Assembly (NCBI GenBank): GCA_030428905.1 | Contig: JAUIED010000003.1 | Coordinates: 1 to 64,000 of the forward strand | Reading direction: 5' to 3' | DNA: 64,000 bases | Source: Gammaproteobacteria bacterium | Lineage (GTDB): Bacteria; Pseudomonadota; Gammaproteobacteria; Pseudomonadales; Azotimanducaceae | Part shown: positions 24,645-32,478 of the stretch, piece by piece | Layout of the letters: the number at the start of each line of letters is the position of its first letter | Numbering within the stretch: the first letter of the stretch is position 1 | Notes under the pieces: generated by a model | Told to the model about the DNA's origin: nothing | Seen by the model: the letters and a program-made list of their open reading frames with translations, nothing else | Databases searched by the model: none | Program-made: the position numbers and the translations under genes

Positions 24645-26716
24645 CCGCCCAACCGTTCCAGAAGTGACAGTTGTGCGGACACCCGTTTCGACCGCCCTGG
24701 CTTCACCCGCTGATAGACGCCATCAGCCTGCAGCCGCCAGGCCTGGGTGTTGTCCGCCAGGTAAAGCTCGAACGCTTCGTCGATCACCCGATCCCGCAGG
24801 CTCGCATCTTCGACGGGAAAGCACGTCTCCACCCGATTGAAGAAGTTACGACCCATCCAGTCGGCGCTGGAAAGGAACACCTTCGCATCACCCGCGTTTT
24901 CGAAGCAGAACACCCGTGTGTGTTCCAGAAAACGCCCGACGATGCTGCGCACCTCGATGTTCTCAGACACGCCTTCGATGCCAGGCCGCAGCGCGCAGAT
25001 GCCGCGCACGATGAGTTGTACCGTCACCCCGGCACAAGATGCCCGGTACAGTGCCTGGATCACCTGCGGTTCAATGAGTGAGTTCATCTTCGCGCGGATA
25101 CGCGCCGGCTTACCCTGGCGCGCCGCAGCGATCTCGGCCTCAATGAGCTCCAGCATGGTGCTGTGCAGCGCGAACGGCGCCTGCACGATCTTGCGCATGC
25201 GCGGCTGCCGACCCATCGACGTGAGCTGCGCGAACAGCCGCTGCACATCCTCGCCGAGATCCGCATCGCACGTGAGCAGGCCATAGTCTGTGTACAGACG
25301 TGTTGTGCGCATGTGGTAGTTGCCCGTGCCGAGATGCACATAGCGACGCAGGCTGCGTCCCTCCCGGCGGATGACGAGACTCATCTTCGCGTGGGTTTTG
25401 AGCCCCACCACGCCGTAAACTACCTGCGCGCCAGCCTGCTGCAGGTGGGCTGCAAGCTCAATGTTGGCCTCCTCGTCGAAGCGCGCGCGCAGCTCGATCA
25501 CCACGAGCACTTCCTTGCCCGCCTGCGCGGCGTCTACCAGCGCCTGCACCACCGCCGAGTCCGTTCCCGTGCGGTACAGCGTCTGACGAATAGCCAGCAC
25601 CTTGGGATCGGCCGCGGCCTGTCGTAAAAACTCCACGACCGGCGCAAAGCTCTCGAACGGATGATGCAGGAGGATGTCACCCTTGCGGACAGCGGAGAAC
25701 ACGTTGGGGTCGCTGCGCAGCTGGCTGGGCACGCCGGACATGAAACCGGGGTACTTCAGATCCGGACGGTCCACGAGATCCGGCACCGTCGCCAGCCGCG
25801 TCAGATTGACCGGCCCATCGCAGCGGAAGACCTCTTCGCGGCCGAGGCCGAATTGCGCGGCCAGAAAAGCGCTGACGTCTTCCGGACAATCGATGTCCAC
25901 CTCCAGCCGCACCGCATCGCCGTATCGACGCGATGACAGCTCACCCTCGATGGCCCGCAGGAGATCGTCCACCTCTTCGAGATCCACGAACAGGTCGCTG
26001 TTGCGCGTCACGCGAAACGGATAACAACCGGTTGCACGCATACCAGGAAACAGGTCGGAGACGTGATCTTCTATCACCCACGATAGAAGCACGAACTCGT
26101 TGGGGCTGGCCGCGCAGCTCTCCGGCAGACGTACTACCCGCGGCAGCGCCCTGGGCGCCTGCACGATGGCCCGGCCGCTGTTGCGGCCGAATGCATCCTT
26201 ACCTTCCAGCGTGACGATGAACGCCAACCCCTTGTTCAGCACGTCCGGGAAAGGATGCGCGGGATCCAGCGCCATAGGGCTCATGATCGGCAGCAGCTCG
26301 CGATTGAAGTACCGCTTGATCCAGGCCCTCTGCTTACCGTTCCACTCCTGCGCCGTGAGAAAGCGGATGCCCTGCAGGTCCAGAAGCGGCAGCAGGTCGT
26401 CTTTCAGCGTCCGGTACTGGGCATCGACCAGATCGCGCACGCGTTCGTTGATATGGCGAAGCTGCTCGGAGGGTGACATGTTGTCAGCGCCGGTCTGCAC
26501 CGAGCCGTAGGCTTCCTGCTGCTTGAGACCAGCCACACGGATCTCGAAGAACTCATCGAGCACCGAACTTGCGATACACAGAAAACGCAGCCGTTCGAGC
26601 AGCGGCACGTCTGATTCGGTGGCCTGGGCGAGCACCCGTCTCAGGAACTCGAGCTGGGAGAGCTCCCGATTGATGTAGAGCTCCGGGCGGCCGAGGTCTG
26701 ATGCGTTTGGCTCCAT
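24641..26716 (-). CDS. ppk: Polyphosphate kinase 1
   Basis: The 691-residue protein matches PPK1 along its length (usual length near 690). Motifs are the N-terminal YINRELSQLEFLRRVLAQA, the catalytic core ILLHHPFESFAPVVEFLRQAA, IRQTLYRTG, the phospho-histidine segment KTHAKMSLVIRREG about residue 440, YVHLGTGNYHMRTTRLYTDYGLLT, and the second phospholipase D-like half with SSADWMGRNFFNRVE near residue 615. It makes polyphosphate from ATP at the membrane. The gene is convergent with ppx and divergent from cmoA across 48 bases. Confidence 0.96.
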   Translation of the reverse strand: MEPNASDLGRPELYINRELSQLEFLRRVLAQATESDVPLLERLRFLCIASSVLDEFFEIRVAGLKQQEAYGSVQTGADNMSPSEQLRHINERVRDLVDAQYRTLKDDLLPLLDLQGIRFLTAQEWNGKQRAWIKRYFNRELLPIMSPMALDPAHPFPDVLNKGLAFIVTLEGKDAFGRNSGRAIVQAPRALPRVVRLPESCAASPNEFVLLSWVIEDHVSDLFPGMRATGCYPFRVTRNSDLFVDLEEVDDLLRAIEGELSSRRYGDAVRLEVDIDCPEDVSAFLAAQFGLGREEVFRCDGPVNLTRLATVPDLVDRPDLKYPGFMSGVPSQLRSDPNVFSAVRKGDILLHHPFESFAPVVEFLRQAAADPKVLAIRQTLYRTGTDSAVVQALVDAAQAGKEVLVVIELRARFDEEANIELAAHLQQAGAQVVYGVVGLKTHAKMSLVIRREGRSLRRYVHLGTGNYHMRTTRLYTDYGLLTCDADLGEDVQRLFAQLTSMGRQPRMRKIVQAPFALHSTMLELIEAEIAAARQGKPARIRAKMNSLIEPQVIQALYRASCAGVTVQLIVRGICALRPGIEGVSENIEVRSIVGRFLEHTRVFCFENAGDAKVFLSSADWMGRNFFNRVETCFPVEDASLRDRVIDEAFELYLADNTQAWRLQADGVYQRVKPGRSKRVSAQLSLLERLGG

Positions 26717-26764
26717 GGACGAGCGAGTTTAGCATGCGCCCCTCTCGCCTTTCGTGACAGCTAT

Positions 26765-27475
26765 ATGAAAGATCGCGTCTACGCTTCAGCCCACGACCAG
26801 CTGGTCGACTTCGCCTTTGATGAAGGCGTGGCAGCCGTATTTCCCGACATGATCCGCCGCAGCGTGCCGGGTTACGAGCTGGTAGTTCCGATGACCGGGC
26901 TGATGGCGGCACAGCACCTGAACGCGGGCGATCATGCCTACGACCTCGGCTGCTCACTGGGCGCCTCGACGCTGGCCACACTCGCCCGCCTGGGTGATAC
27001 GCCGGTGCGCATTACTGCTGTAGACAACGCGCCCGCCATGCTCGCGCGGGCCGCCGAGAACGTGCCTGATCCGCGGGTGCAGTTCGTGGAGGCCGATGTG
27101 CGCACCCTTGCCTTCGAGCCGGCGCGCGTGATGCTCAGCAACTGGCTGCTGCAGTTCGTGCCGCCTGAGGAGCGCGCGTCGCTACTGCAGCGCATCTGCA
27201 AGGCGCTGCAGCCCGGCGGCTGCCTGCTTCTCAGCGAAAAGGTGCGTTTCGACGACACCGAAGCGCAGCGCTACTTCGAGACCATCCACCACGCCTTCAA
27301 GCGCGCCAACGGCTACTCGGACCTCGAAGTGAGCCAGAAGCGTAGCGCCCTGGAAAACGTCATGATTCCCGACACCGAGGCGCAGCATATCGCGCGCCTG
27401 CAGGCCGCTGGGTTTACGACCATCCGCGTGTGGTACCGGTGCCTGAACTGGGTTTCCATCGCTGCCTACACATGA
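26765..27475 (+). CDS. cmoA: Carboxy-S-adenosyl-L-methionine synthase CmoA
   Basis: The 236-residue SAM-fold protein makes carboxy-SAM from SAM and prephenate. The signature VFPDMIRRSVPGYELVV and the SAM motif DLGCSLGAST are characteristic, as are SNWLLQFVPPEER and LSEKVRFDD. It supplies the cofactor used by CmoB in making cmo5U34 in tRNA anticodons. Its stop overlaps the cmoB ATG by four bases (ATGA), giving coupled expression. The pair is typical of Gammaproteobacteria. Confidence 0.96.
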   Translation: MKDRVYASAHDQLVDFAFDEGVAAVFPDMIRRSVPGYELVVPMTGLMAAQHLNAGDHAYDLGCSLGASTLATLARLGDTPVRITAVDNAPAMLARAAENVPDPRVQFVEADVRTLAFEPARVMLSNWLLQFVPPEERASLLQRICKALQPGGCLLLSEKVRFDDTEAQRYFETIHHAFKRANGYSDLEVSQKRSALENVMIPDTEAQHIARLQAAGFTTIRVWYRCLNWVSIAAYT

Positions 27476-28341
27476 AGGGTGATGCGCTCATCGCGGCACA
27501 GCTCGCAGATGCGGCGGCCGCTGTGCCTGAATGGAACACCTGGATCGCGCGCCTCGCCGATTGCTACGACAGTAGCCGACACGGCGACTATGAGCGCTGG
27601 GTGCACGCCCTGGAGGACCTCCCGAACCGTCTTGAAGACCTGCACCCCTGGCGCAAGGGCCCCTGGCGGTTCGGCGAGGTAACCGTGGACACAGAGTGGC
27701 GTTCAGACTGGAAGTGGCAACGCCTGGCGCCGCACGTTGATCTCACCGATCACACCGTGCTCGACATCGGCTGCGGCAATGGCTACTTCGGCTGGCGCAT
27801 GCTCGAGCATGGCGCGCGCACTGTGGTCGGCATCGACCCGACGCTGGTGTTCTGCATGCAGCACCTTGCCGCTACGGCGCTGCTGGGCGCTGCGCAGAAC
27901 TACGTGCTGCCGGCACGGCTGGAAGACGCACCCATGGGCCCTCGGTTTGATACCGTCCTGTCCATGGGCGTGCTCTACCACCGCAAGGAGCCGCTGGAGC
28001 ACATTCGCAGCGCCGCTGCGTTCGCACGCCAACGGGTGGTTATCGAAACGCTGATCGTAGAAAGTGAGCGCTCACTTTTCCCTGAAGGTCGATACGCAAG
28101 GATGCGTAATGTGCCCGTAGTGCCAAGCGTGGGCCAGGTTCTGACGTGGATGCAGGAGGCAGGGCTGCACGGCGCGCGCTGCGTGGACATCACGCCAACC
28201 AGCACACTGGAACAACGCTCCACCCGCTGGATGCGCTTTGAATCGCTTAAGGATGCCCTGGATCCGCAGGATCCGAGCCGCACAGTCGAAGGCCACCCGG
28301 CACCGGTGCGGGCAATGTTCATCGCCGAGCACGCCGGTTGA
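27472..28341 (+). CDS. cmoB: tRNA U34 carboxymethyltransferase CmoB
   Basis: The 289-residue enzyme carboxymethylates 5-hydroxyuridine 34 of tRNA, using carboxy-SAM made by CmoA. Motifs are RKGPWRFGEVTVDTEWRSDWKWQRL, the SAM site VLDIGCGNGYFGWRML, VGIDPTLVFCMQHL, SMGVLYHRKEPLEHI, and the tail GHPAPVRAMFIA. The length is slightly below the 323 residues of E. coli CmoB; the difference is at the N terminus. ATG 27472 is fixed by the ATGA overlap with cmoA. Confidence 0.96.
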   Translation: MKGDALIAAQLADAAAAVPEWNTWIARLADCYDSSRHGDYERWVHALEDLPNRLEDLHPWRKGPWRFGEVTVDTEWRSDWKWQRLAPHVDLTDHTVLDIGCGNGYFGWRMLEHGARTVVGIDPTLVFCMQHLAATALLGAAQNYVLPARLEDAPMGPRFDTVLSMGVLYHRKEPLEHIRSAAAFARQRVVIETLIVESERSLFPEGRYARMRNVPVVPSVGQVLTWMQEAGLHGARCVDITPTSTLEQRSTRWMRFESLKDALDPQDPSRTVEGHPAPVRAMFIAEHAG

Positions 28342-28372
28342 ACGCGCTGCCCCGCGGGGCTAACGTGCAGGC

Positions 28373-28750
28373 ATGTTCGGCATCATCCCATTTCGCTTTC
28401 GCTTTCGCGGCCGCGTGCGCCGGCTGTTCGAGATGTACCTGTGTTTGCTGGACAAAGCCCCCGAGGCGCTGCACCCGGCGCAGATCGGCAAGCTCACTGG
28501 CATGCCGTTCATAGATGTAGCAGCGCTGCTCGAGGGCATGCCGGAGCTTTTCGTCAAATTGCCGCGGCGCCCGGATGGGCTCACACGCTACCGCCTCACC
28601 AGCACCGCATCCGCCATGAGCCCGGAGGATGTCGAGAAGCTGCTGCTGCGGGGCGCGCGCCGCGAGTCGCTGCTACTGTGGGCGTTCGGACTGATGATCC
28701 TCTGCCTGTTCGTTATCGTGTTCGTGATCATCAGCCCGATTTTTCAATAA
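28373..28750 (+). CDS. Small membrane-anchored protein of unknown function
   Basis: The 125-residue protein has a basic N terminus (FRFRFRGRVRR), then a helical segment with DKAPEALHPAQIGKLTGMPFIDVAALLEGMPELFVKLPRRPDGLTRYRLTST, which looks like a small winged-helix-type domain, and finally one membrane span near the C terminus (LLLWAFGLMILCLFVIVFVIISPIF). No family is recognised. It lies 31 bases after cmoB and 20 bases before an acyl-CoA dehydrogenase gene, so it could be on either transcript. Confidence 0.65.
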   Translation: MFGIIPFRFRFRGRVRRLFEMYLCLLDKAPEALHPAQIGKLTGMPFIDVAALLEGMPELFVKLPRRPDGLTRYRLTSTASAMSPEDVEKLLLRGARRESLLLWAFGLMILCLFVIVFVIISPIFQ

Positions 28751-28770
28751 CCACACGACCGAGGATCGTC

Positions 28771-29865
28771 ATGCCCGAGTCGCTGTCACCGGAATTGCTG
28801 TCGCTGCGTCAGCGCACGGAGGCATTCGCCGATTTCTTGTGCGGCCTCAAGGAAGGGCAGCGCAGCACCATCGTCGACGCATCGAAAAAGGCCGGCCTGT
28901 TCGGCATGACGCAGCCCGCGGCTTACGGCGGCGCGCCCGCCTCGACGCTGGCGCTGACCGTCGTGCGCGAGGGGCTGGCAGCGCGCAATGCGCCTTTTAC
29001 CGAACACGTGTTCGGCCCCGGCCCCGGCGTGCTGGCTGGCTGCGCAGAACCTTTAGCATCCAGCCATCTGCAGCCACTGCTGGCTGGGCAGAAGCGCGGC
29101 GCCTTCGGCTTCACGGAGCCGGATGATGCACCGCAACCCACCAGTGCTGTCGATGACGGCGATGCGTTCATCGTCCACGGGCAGAAATCCTACGTCACCG
29201 GTGGCGGCTCGGCAGATTTCATCAACACGCTGGTGCAGATCGACGGCGCTGGCCCGGCGATGCTCGTGATCGATACCGATCTGCCCGGCGTCACGCTGAC
29301 ACGACGTTTCACCTCACTCGACGGCAGCCACCACGCCGCTTTCGCTTTCGATGGGGTACGCGTGCCGAAGCACAACCTTATTGGCAAGCCGGGTGAAGGT
29401 ATGCCGCGCGCCATGCGCCAGATAGGCGACACGCGGCTCGCCATCGCCGCTTCCTGCAGCGGCTGGCTGATGTGGACCGTGGGCTTCGTGGAGGCGCACA
29501 TCCGGCAACCCGATCGCAGCGGCCAACCACGCGCGGCCAAGGAAGGTGTACGGCTGCGCTACGCGGACTTGCGCATTCAGGCTTACGCCGCACGCAGCAT
29601 GCTCTATCGCACAGCCCGCCTAGCGGATGCCGGAGAAAACGTGGTCAACGAAGCCATCGCCTGCAAAGTGTTTGCCACCGAGACCGTGGGGAGCGCGGTG
29701 GATGCCGCCATTCAACTCGTCGGCGGCGGCGCGCTGGTGGAAGGCCACCCGCTGGAAGGACTCTACCGTCGCGTTCGCGCGCTGCGGCTGGCGGAAGGTG
29801 CCAGCGACGTGCTGCGCCTGAACCTGGTACGCGGCAATCTGGAGCTCGACAAAGGACGGCTATAG
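28771..29865 (+). CDS. Acyl-CoA dehydrogenase family protein (diverged)
   Basis: The 364-residue protein is a more diverged member of the family. ATG 28771 begins MPESLSPELLSLRQ; the longer upstream frame overlaps the previous gene and is not used. Visible motifs are RGAFGFTEPDDA (substrate/flavin segment), FIVHGQKSYVTGGGSADF, and the C-terminal LRLAEGASDVLRLNLVRG where the usual GGSNEIQ-type motif has changed to EGASDVL. This is common in the smaller, accessory acyl-CoA dehydrogenases that act as a subunit partner. It converges on the Smr gene, with the stops touching (29860-29865). Confidence 0.85.
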   Translation: MPESLSPELLSLRQRTEAFADFLCGLKEGQRSTIVDASKKAGLFGMTQPAAYGGAPASTLALTVVREGLAARNAPFTEHVFGPGPGVLAGCAEPLASSHLQPLLAGQKRGAFGFTEPDDAPQPTSAVDDGDAFIVHGQKSYVTGGGSADFINTLVQIDGAGPAMLVIDTDLPGVTLTRRFTSLDGSHHAAFAFDGVRVPKHNLIGKPGEGMPRAMRQIGDTRLAIAASCSGWLMWTVGFVEAHIRQPDRSGQPRAAKEGVRLRYADLRIQAYAARSMLYRTARLADAGENVVNEAIACKVFATETVGSAVDAAIQLVGGGALVEGHPLEGLYRRVRALRLAEGASDVLRLNLVRGNLELDKGRL

Positions 29866-30450
29866 GTCGTCCGGCTCGCCCTTGGCGCCGTGGCGCTGCC
29901 GATTCTCTTCCCGCGCCGCCGCAGATTTCTTCATCAGCACGAGCACCGCGCCCGTGCCGCCGAGGTGTCGCGGCGCACTGACGAAGGCGTTCACCAGTTC
30001 GTGCGCCGCAAGCCACGCGGCAACATAGCTCTTCATACGCGCAGGCGTGGCACTCTTCTCGCCCCGGCCGTGGGTAATGCACACGCAGCGGGCGGAGGAG
30101 TCGCTCGCCCGCAGCAGAAATTCATGCACCAGGCGTCGGGCAGATTTAATCCGTTCACCGTGCAGGTCGAGGGTGGCCGCGGGTTCGTAGTGCCCGCGCC
30201 GAAGCCGGTCTATGACAAGATCCTGAACACCCTCCTTCTTCCACTCCAGAAAATCTCTCGGTTGCACCGGCGCCACCTCGCCGAGCGTAAGCTCGCCTGG
30301 AACCGGCGCCGGCTTCAAACCGAGGGCGTTCTCCCGGGCCCGCACCTGCGCGCCGGTGGGTTCGACCTTGCCAGGCGTCGGTGCCACCACCTGCTTGGGC
30401 TTGAGCGGCACCACGTCTTGCATGGCCCGTCTGAAGTCGTCGTCGGCCAC
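29860..30450 (-). CDS. Smr-domain protein
   Basis: The 196-residue protein has a C-terminal Smr domain (about residues 92-172), recognised by ATLDLHGERIKSARRLVHEFL, the THGRGEK loop and VNAFVSAPRHLGGTGAVLVLM. The N terminus is a charged, Pro-rich region (PLKPKQVVAPTPGKVEPTG) typical of SmrA/SmrB-type proteins. Such proteins are nucleases or ribosome-linked endonucleases. The start is GTG 30450, two bases after the stop of the dioxygenase gene, so the two are co-transcribed. Which Smr subtype it is cannot be settled. Confidence 0.88.
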   Translation of the reverse strand: MADDDFRRAMQDVVPLKPKQVVAPTPGKVEPTGAQVRARENALGLKPAPVPGELTLGEVAPVQPRDFLEWKKEGVQDLVIDRLRRGHYEPAATLDLHGERIKSARRLVHEFLLRASDSSARCVCITHGRGEKSATPARMKSYVAAWLAAHELVNAFVSAPRHLGGTGAVLVLMKKSAAAREENRQRHGAKGEPDDL

Positions 30451-30452
30451 AG

Positions 30453-31217
30453 TCAGCGCACGGGAATGCTCGGATAGATTGCCGAGCGCGTTTCCGGAAT
30501 GGGCAGGTTGTCGGCGGCATGGTAGGTAAACACCGCCGAGAGCTTCACGTCGCTGCTGCGGTTCTTGCCGGCAGCGTGAAACAGGCGACTGTGGAAGAAC
30601 AACACGTCACCCGCAGCAAGCTCCACCGGCACGGCCTCACGAATGAGCACTTTGTTTTCTTCGAGTTCCGGTCGCAGAAAGAGCTCCGCATCGAGCCTGC
30701 CTCGGTCCAGCGACAACAGATGGCTGCCCGGTATCACCCGCAGCGCACCGTTCTTCACATTCTCATCGCCCAGTGCCAACCACATGGACACGAGTTCCGG
30801 CCGGTCGAAACGCCAGTAGCGCACATCCTGATGCCAGAGGGTGGCGCTGGAGTAGCCTGGGTGCTTGGTCATCACGCAATTGTGGTGTCCCTGCGAGAGC
30901 ATCGGCTGCTCGCCGAGCCCCAGGCCGCGCAACAATTCTCCGACATCCTCCGCCACCGCTAACCCGCGAAGCCGCGAGAAGCGGGCATAGGCGCTGAGCA
31001 GGCGCCTTGGCGTCATGCCCCCCTCCTCAGCACGCCCTTTCGGGGCGCCGGGATAGCCTACGTCGGCCTCAAACTCCGCCGGGCCCAGGAGCGGTTCGAG
31101 CTGCTCGCACACCTCGGCACGCGCCCGCGAACAAAAGGTGCGGTTGCGCAACCCCCGCACCACGAGGAAGCCGTCGGATTCGAAGGTGTTCTGGCTGATT
31201 CGCACTGGATCATTCAT
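30453..31217 (-). CDS. Phytanoyl-CoA dioxygenase (PhyH) family protein
   Basis: The 254-residue Fe(II)/2-oxoglutarate dioxygenase shows the iron triad: SATLWHQDVRYWRF (H-x-D, about residue 128-130) and DVLFFHSRLFHAAGKNRSSDVKLSAVF (distal His, with the 2-oxoglutarate-binding Arg after it). The family hydroxylates diverse small molecules, and the substrate is unknown here. ATG 31217 diverges from the RND operon, with 103 bases between. The Smr gene follows immediately. Confidence 0.9.
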   Translation of the reverse strand: MNDPVRISQNTFESDGFLVVRGLRNRTFCSRARAEVCEQLEPLLGPAEFEADVGYPGAPKGRAEEGGMTPRRLLSAYARFSRLRGLAVAEDVGELLRGLGLGEQPMLSQGHHNCVMTKHPGYSSATLWHQDVRYWRFDRPELVSMWLALGDENVKNGALRVIPGSHLLSLDRGRLDAELFLRPELEENKVLIREAVPVELAAGDVLFFHSRLFHAAGKNRSSDVKLSAVFTYHAADNLPIPETRSAIYPSIPVR

Positions 31218-31320
31218 GACGTCACACTACACCGACATCAGCCGCCGCCATAGACCCGCAGTGATATACTGCGACGCTGCCCGAGGCGCACCGAGCCATC
31301 GAGGAACCCTCTCAAGAAGT

Positions 31321-32478
31321 ATGTTCGCCAAAGCCGTCCTCCCGTTCATCGTTCTTCTGCTGGCAGCCGTGGTGACCGGCGCGCTGATCGCCAACCGCCC
31401 GGAAGCACAGCAGCAGCCCAGCGCCATTCGCCCGCTGACGGTGGAAGTGGTGATCGCCGAGCGCCAGCCGGTGCAATTCGAGGTGGATTCCCGTGGCGAG
31501 GTCACGCCGCGTACCGAAACCTTGCTGATGTCCGAGGTGAGCGGCCAGATTGTCGAAGTGTCCGAGAGCTTCGTCGCCGGTGGCTTCTTCCGTAAGGGGG
31601 ATGTTCTGGTGCGTATCGACCCCAGGAATTACGAAACCGCTGTGAAACGAGCACGGGCCAGCGTTGCAAAAGCACGCACCCAGGTCTCCACAGAGAACGC
31701 ACTGGCCGGCTATGCGTTGAAGGACTGGGAACGCTTGCAGGCACTGCGGGCGGCGCCCAAGGAAGCCTCGGACCTGACCCTGCGCAAACCGCAACTCGCC
31801 CAGGCGCTGGCGGAGCTGGAGCTGGCAGAGGCGGAGCTGGAAAAAGCCAACGGCGATCTGGCGCGTACTGCCATCTATGCGCCGTATGACGGAATGGTGC
31901 GAAGCAAGAGCGCCGATGTGGGGCAGTACGTCAACACCGGCTCGCCGCTGGTGAGCATCTTTGCCACCGACCATGCAGAGGTACGCCTGCCGTTGACCGC
32001 CAACGACCTGCGTTTCGTACGCATCCCGGATGCGACCGATGCCTTCCTGCCGGTGGTGCGACTACGCGCCGAAGTAGCCGGTGTAGAAAACCTCTGGAAC
32101 GCCCGGCTCGTCAGAACCGAAGGCGTGTACGACACGGAATCCCGCGTGCTCTACGCCGTGGCGCAGGTTGATGACCCGTACCTCCAGCAGGCGCCCGGAC
32201 AGGCGGAGCCGCTACGCGTCGGAACGTTTGTTACCGCCACCATCGAAGGGAGAGACGCCGGCGCGCTGTTCCGACTGCCACGGGACGTGCTCTACCGCGG
32301 CGATCGGGTGTGGGTGGTGAATCAGGACGACAAACTGGAACCGAGGCAAGTGGAGGTCGTGCGCACCGACACTGCCAACGTGTACATCGATAAGGGCCTG
32401 AACGCCGGCGACCGTGTCTGTCTGACGCGGCTGACGAGCCCCCTTCCCGGCACCAGGGTACAGCTCTCCGATGTCTGA
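31321..32478 (+). CDS. RND efflux periplasmic adaptor (membrane fusion protein)
   Basis: The 385-residue adaptor begins MFAKAVLPFIVLLLAAVVTGALIANRP, one membrane anchor. It then has the paired lipoyl half-motifs (GEVTPRTETLLMSEVSGQIVEVSESFVAGGFFRKGDVLVRIDPRNYE and ARTAIYAPYDGMVRSKSADVGQYV) around a coiled-coil hairpin with Ala/Glu/Lys-rich helices. ATG 31321 is preceded by a GAGGA site; a longer frame upstream covers the divergent promoter and is not used. Its end overlaps the RND permease gene by 8 bases. It would link the permease to an outer-membrane channel, and no TolC-type gene is present here. Confidence 0.92.
   Translation: MFAKAVLPFIVLLLAAVVTGALIANRPEAQQQPSAIRPLTVEVVIAERQPVQFEVDSRGEVTPRTETLLMSEVSGQIVEVSESFVAGGFFRKGDVLVRIDPRNYETAVKRARASVAKARTQVSTENALAGYALKDWERLQALRAAPKEASDLTLRKPQLAQALAELELAEAELEKANGDLARTAIYAPYDGMVRSKSADVGQYVNTGSPLVSIFATDHAEVRLPLTANDLRFVRIPDATDAFLPVVRLRAEVAGVENLWNARLVRTEGVYDTESRVLYAVAQVDDPYLQQAPGQAEPLRVGTFVTATIEGRDAGALFRLPRDVLYRGDRVWVVNQDDKLEPRQVEVVRTDTANVYIDKGLNAGDRVCLTRLTSPLPGTRVQLSDV

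Noticed and set aside
28342-28372. GC-rich palindrome GCCCCGCGGGGC after cmoB as a terminator
   Set aside because: It has no T tract after it and no loop, so it cannot be called a terminator.
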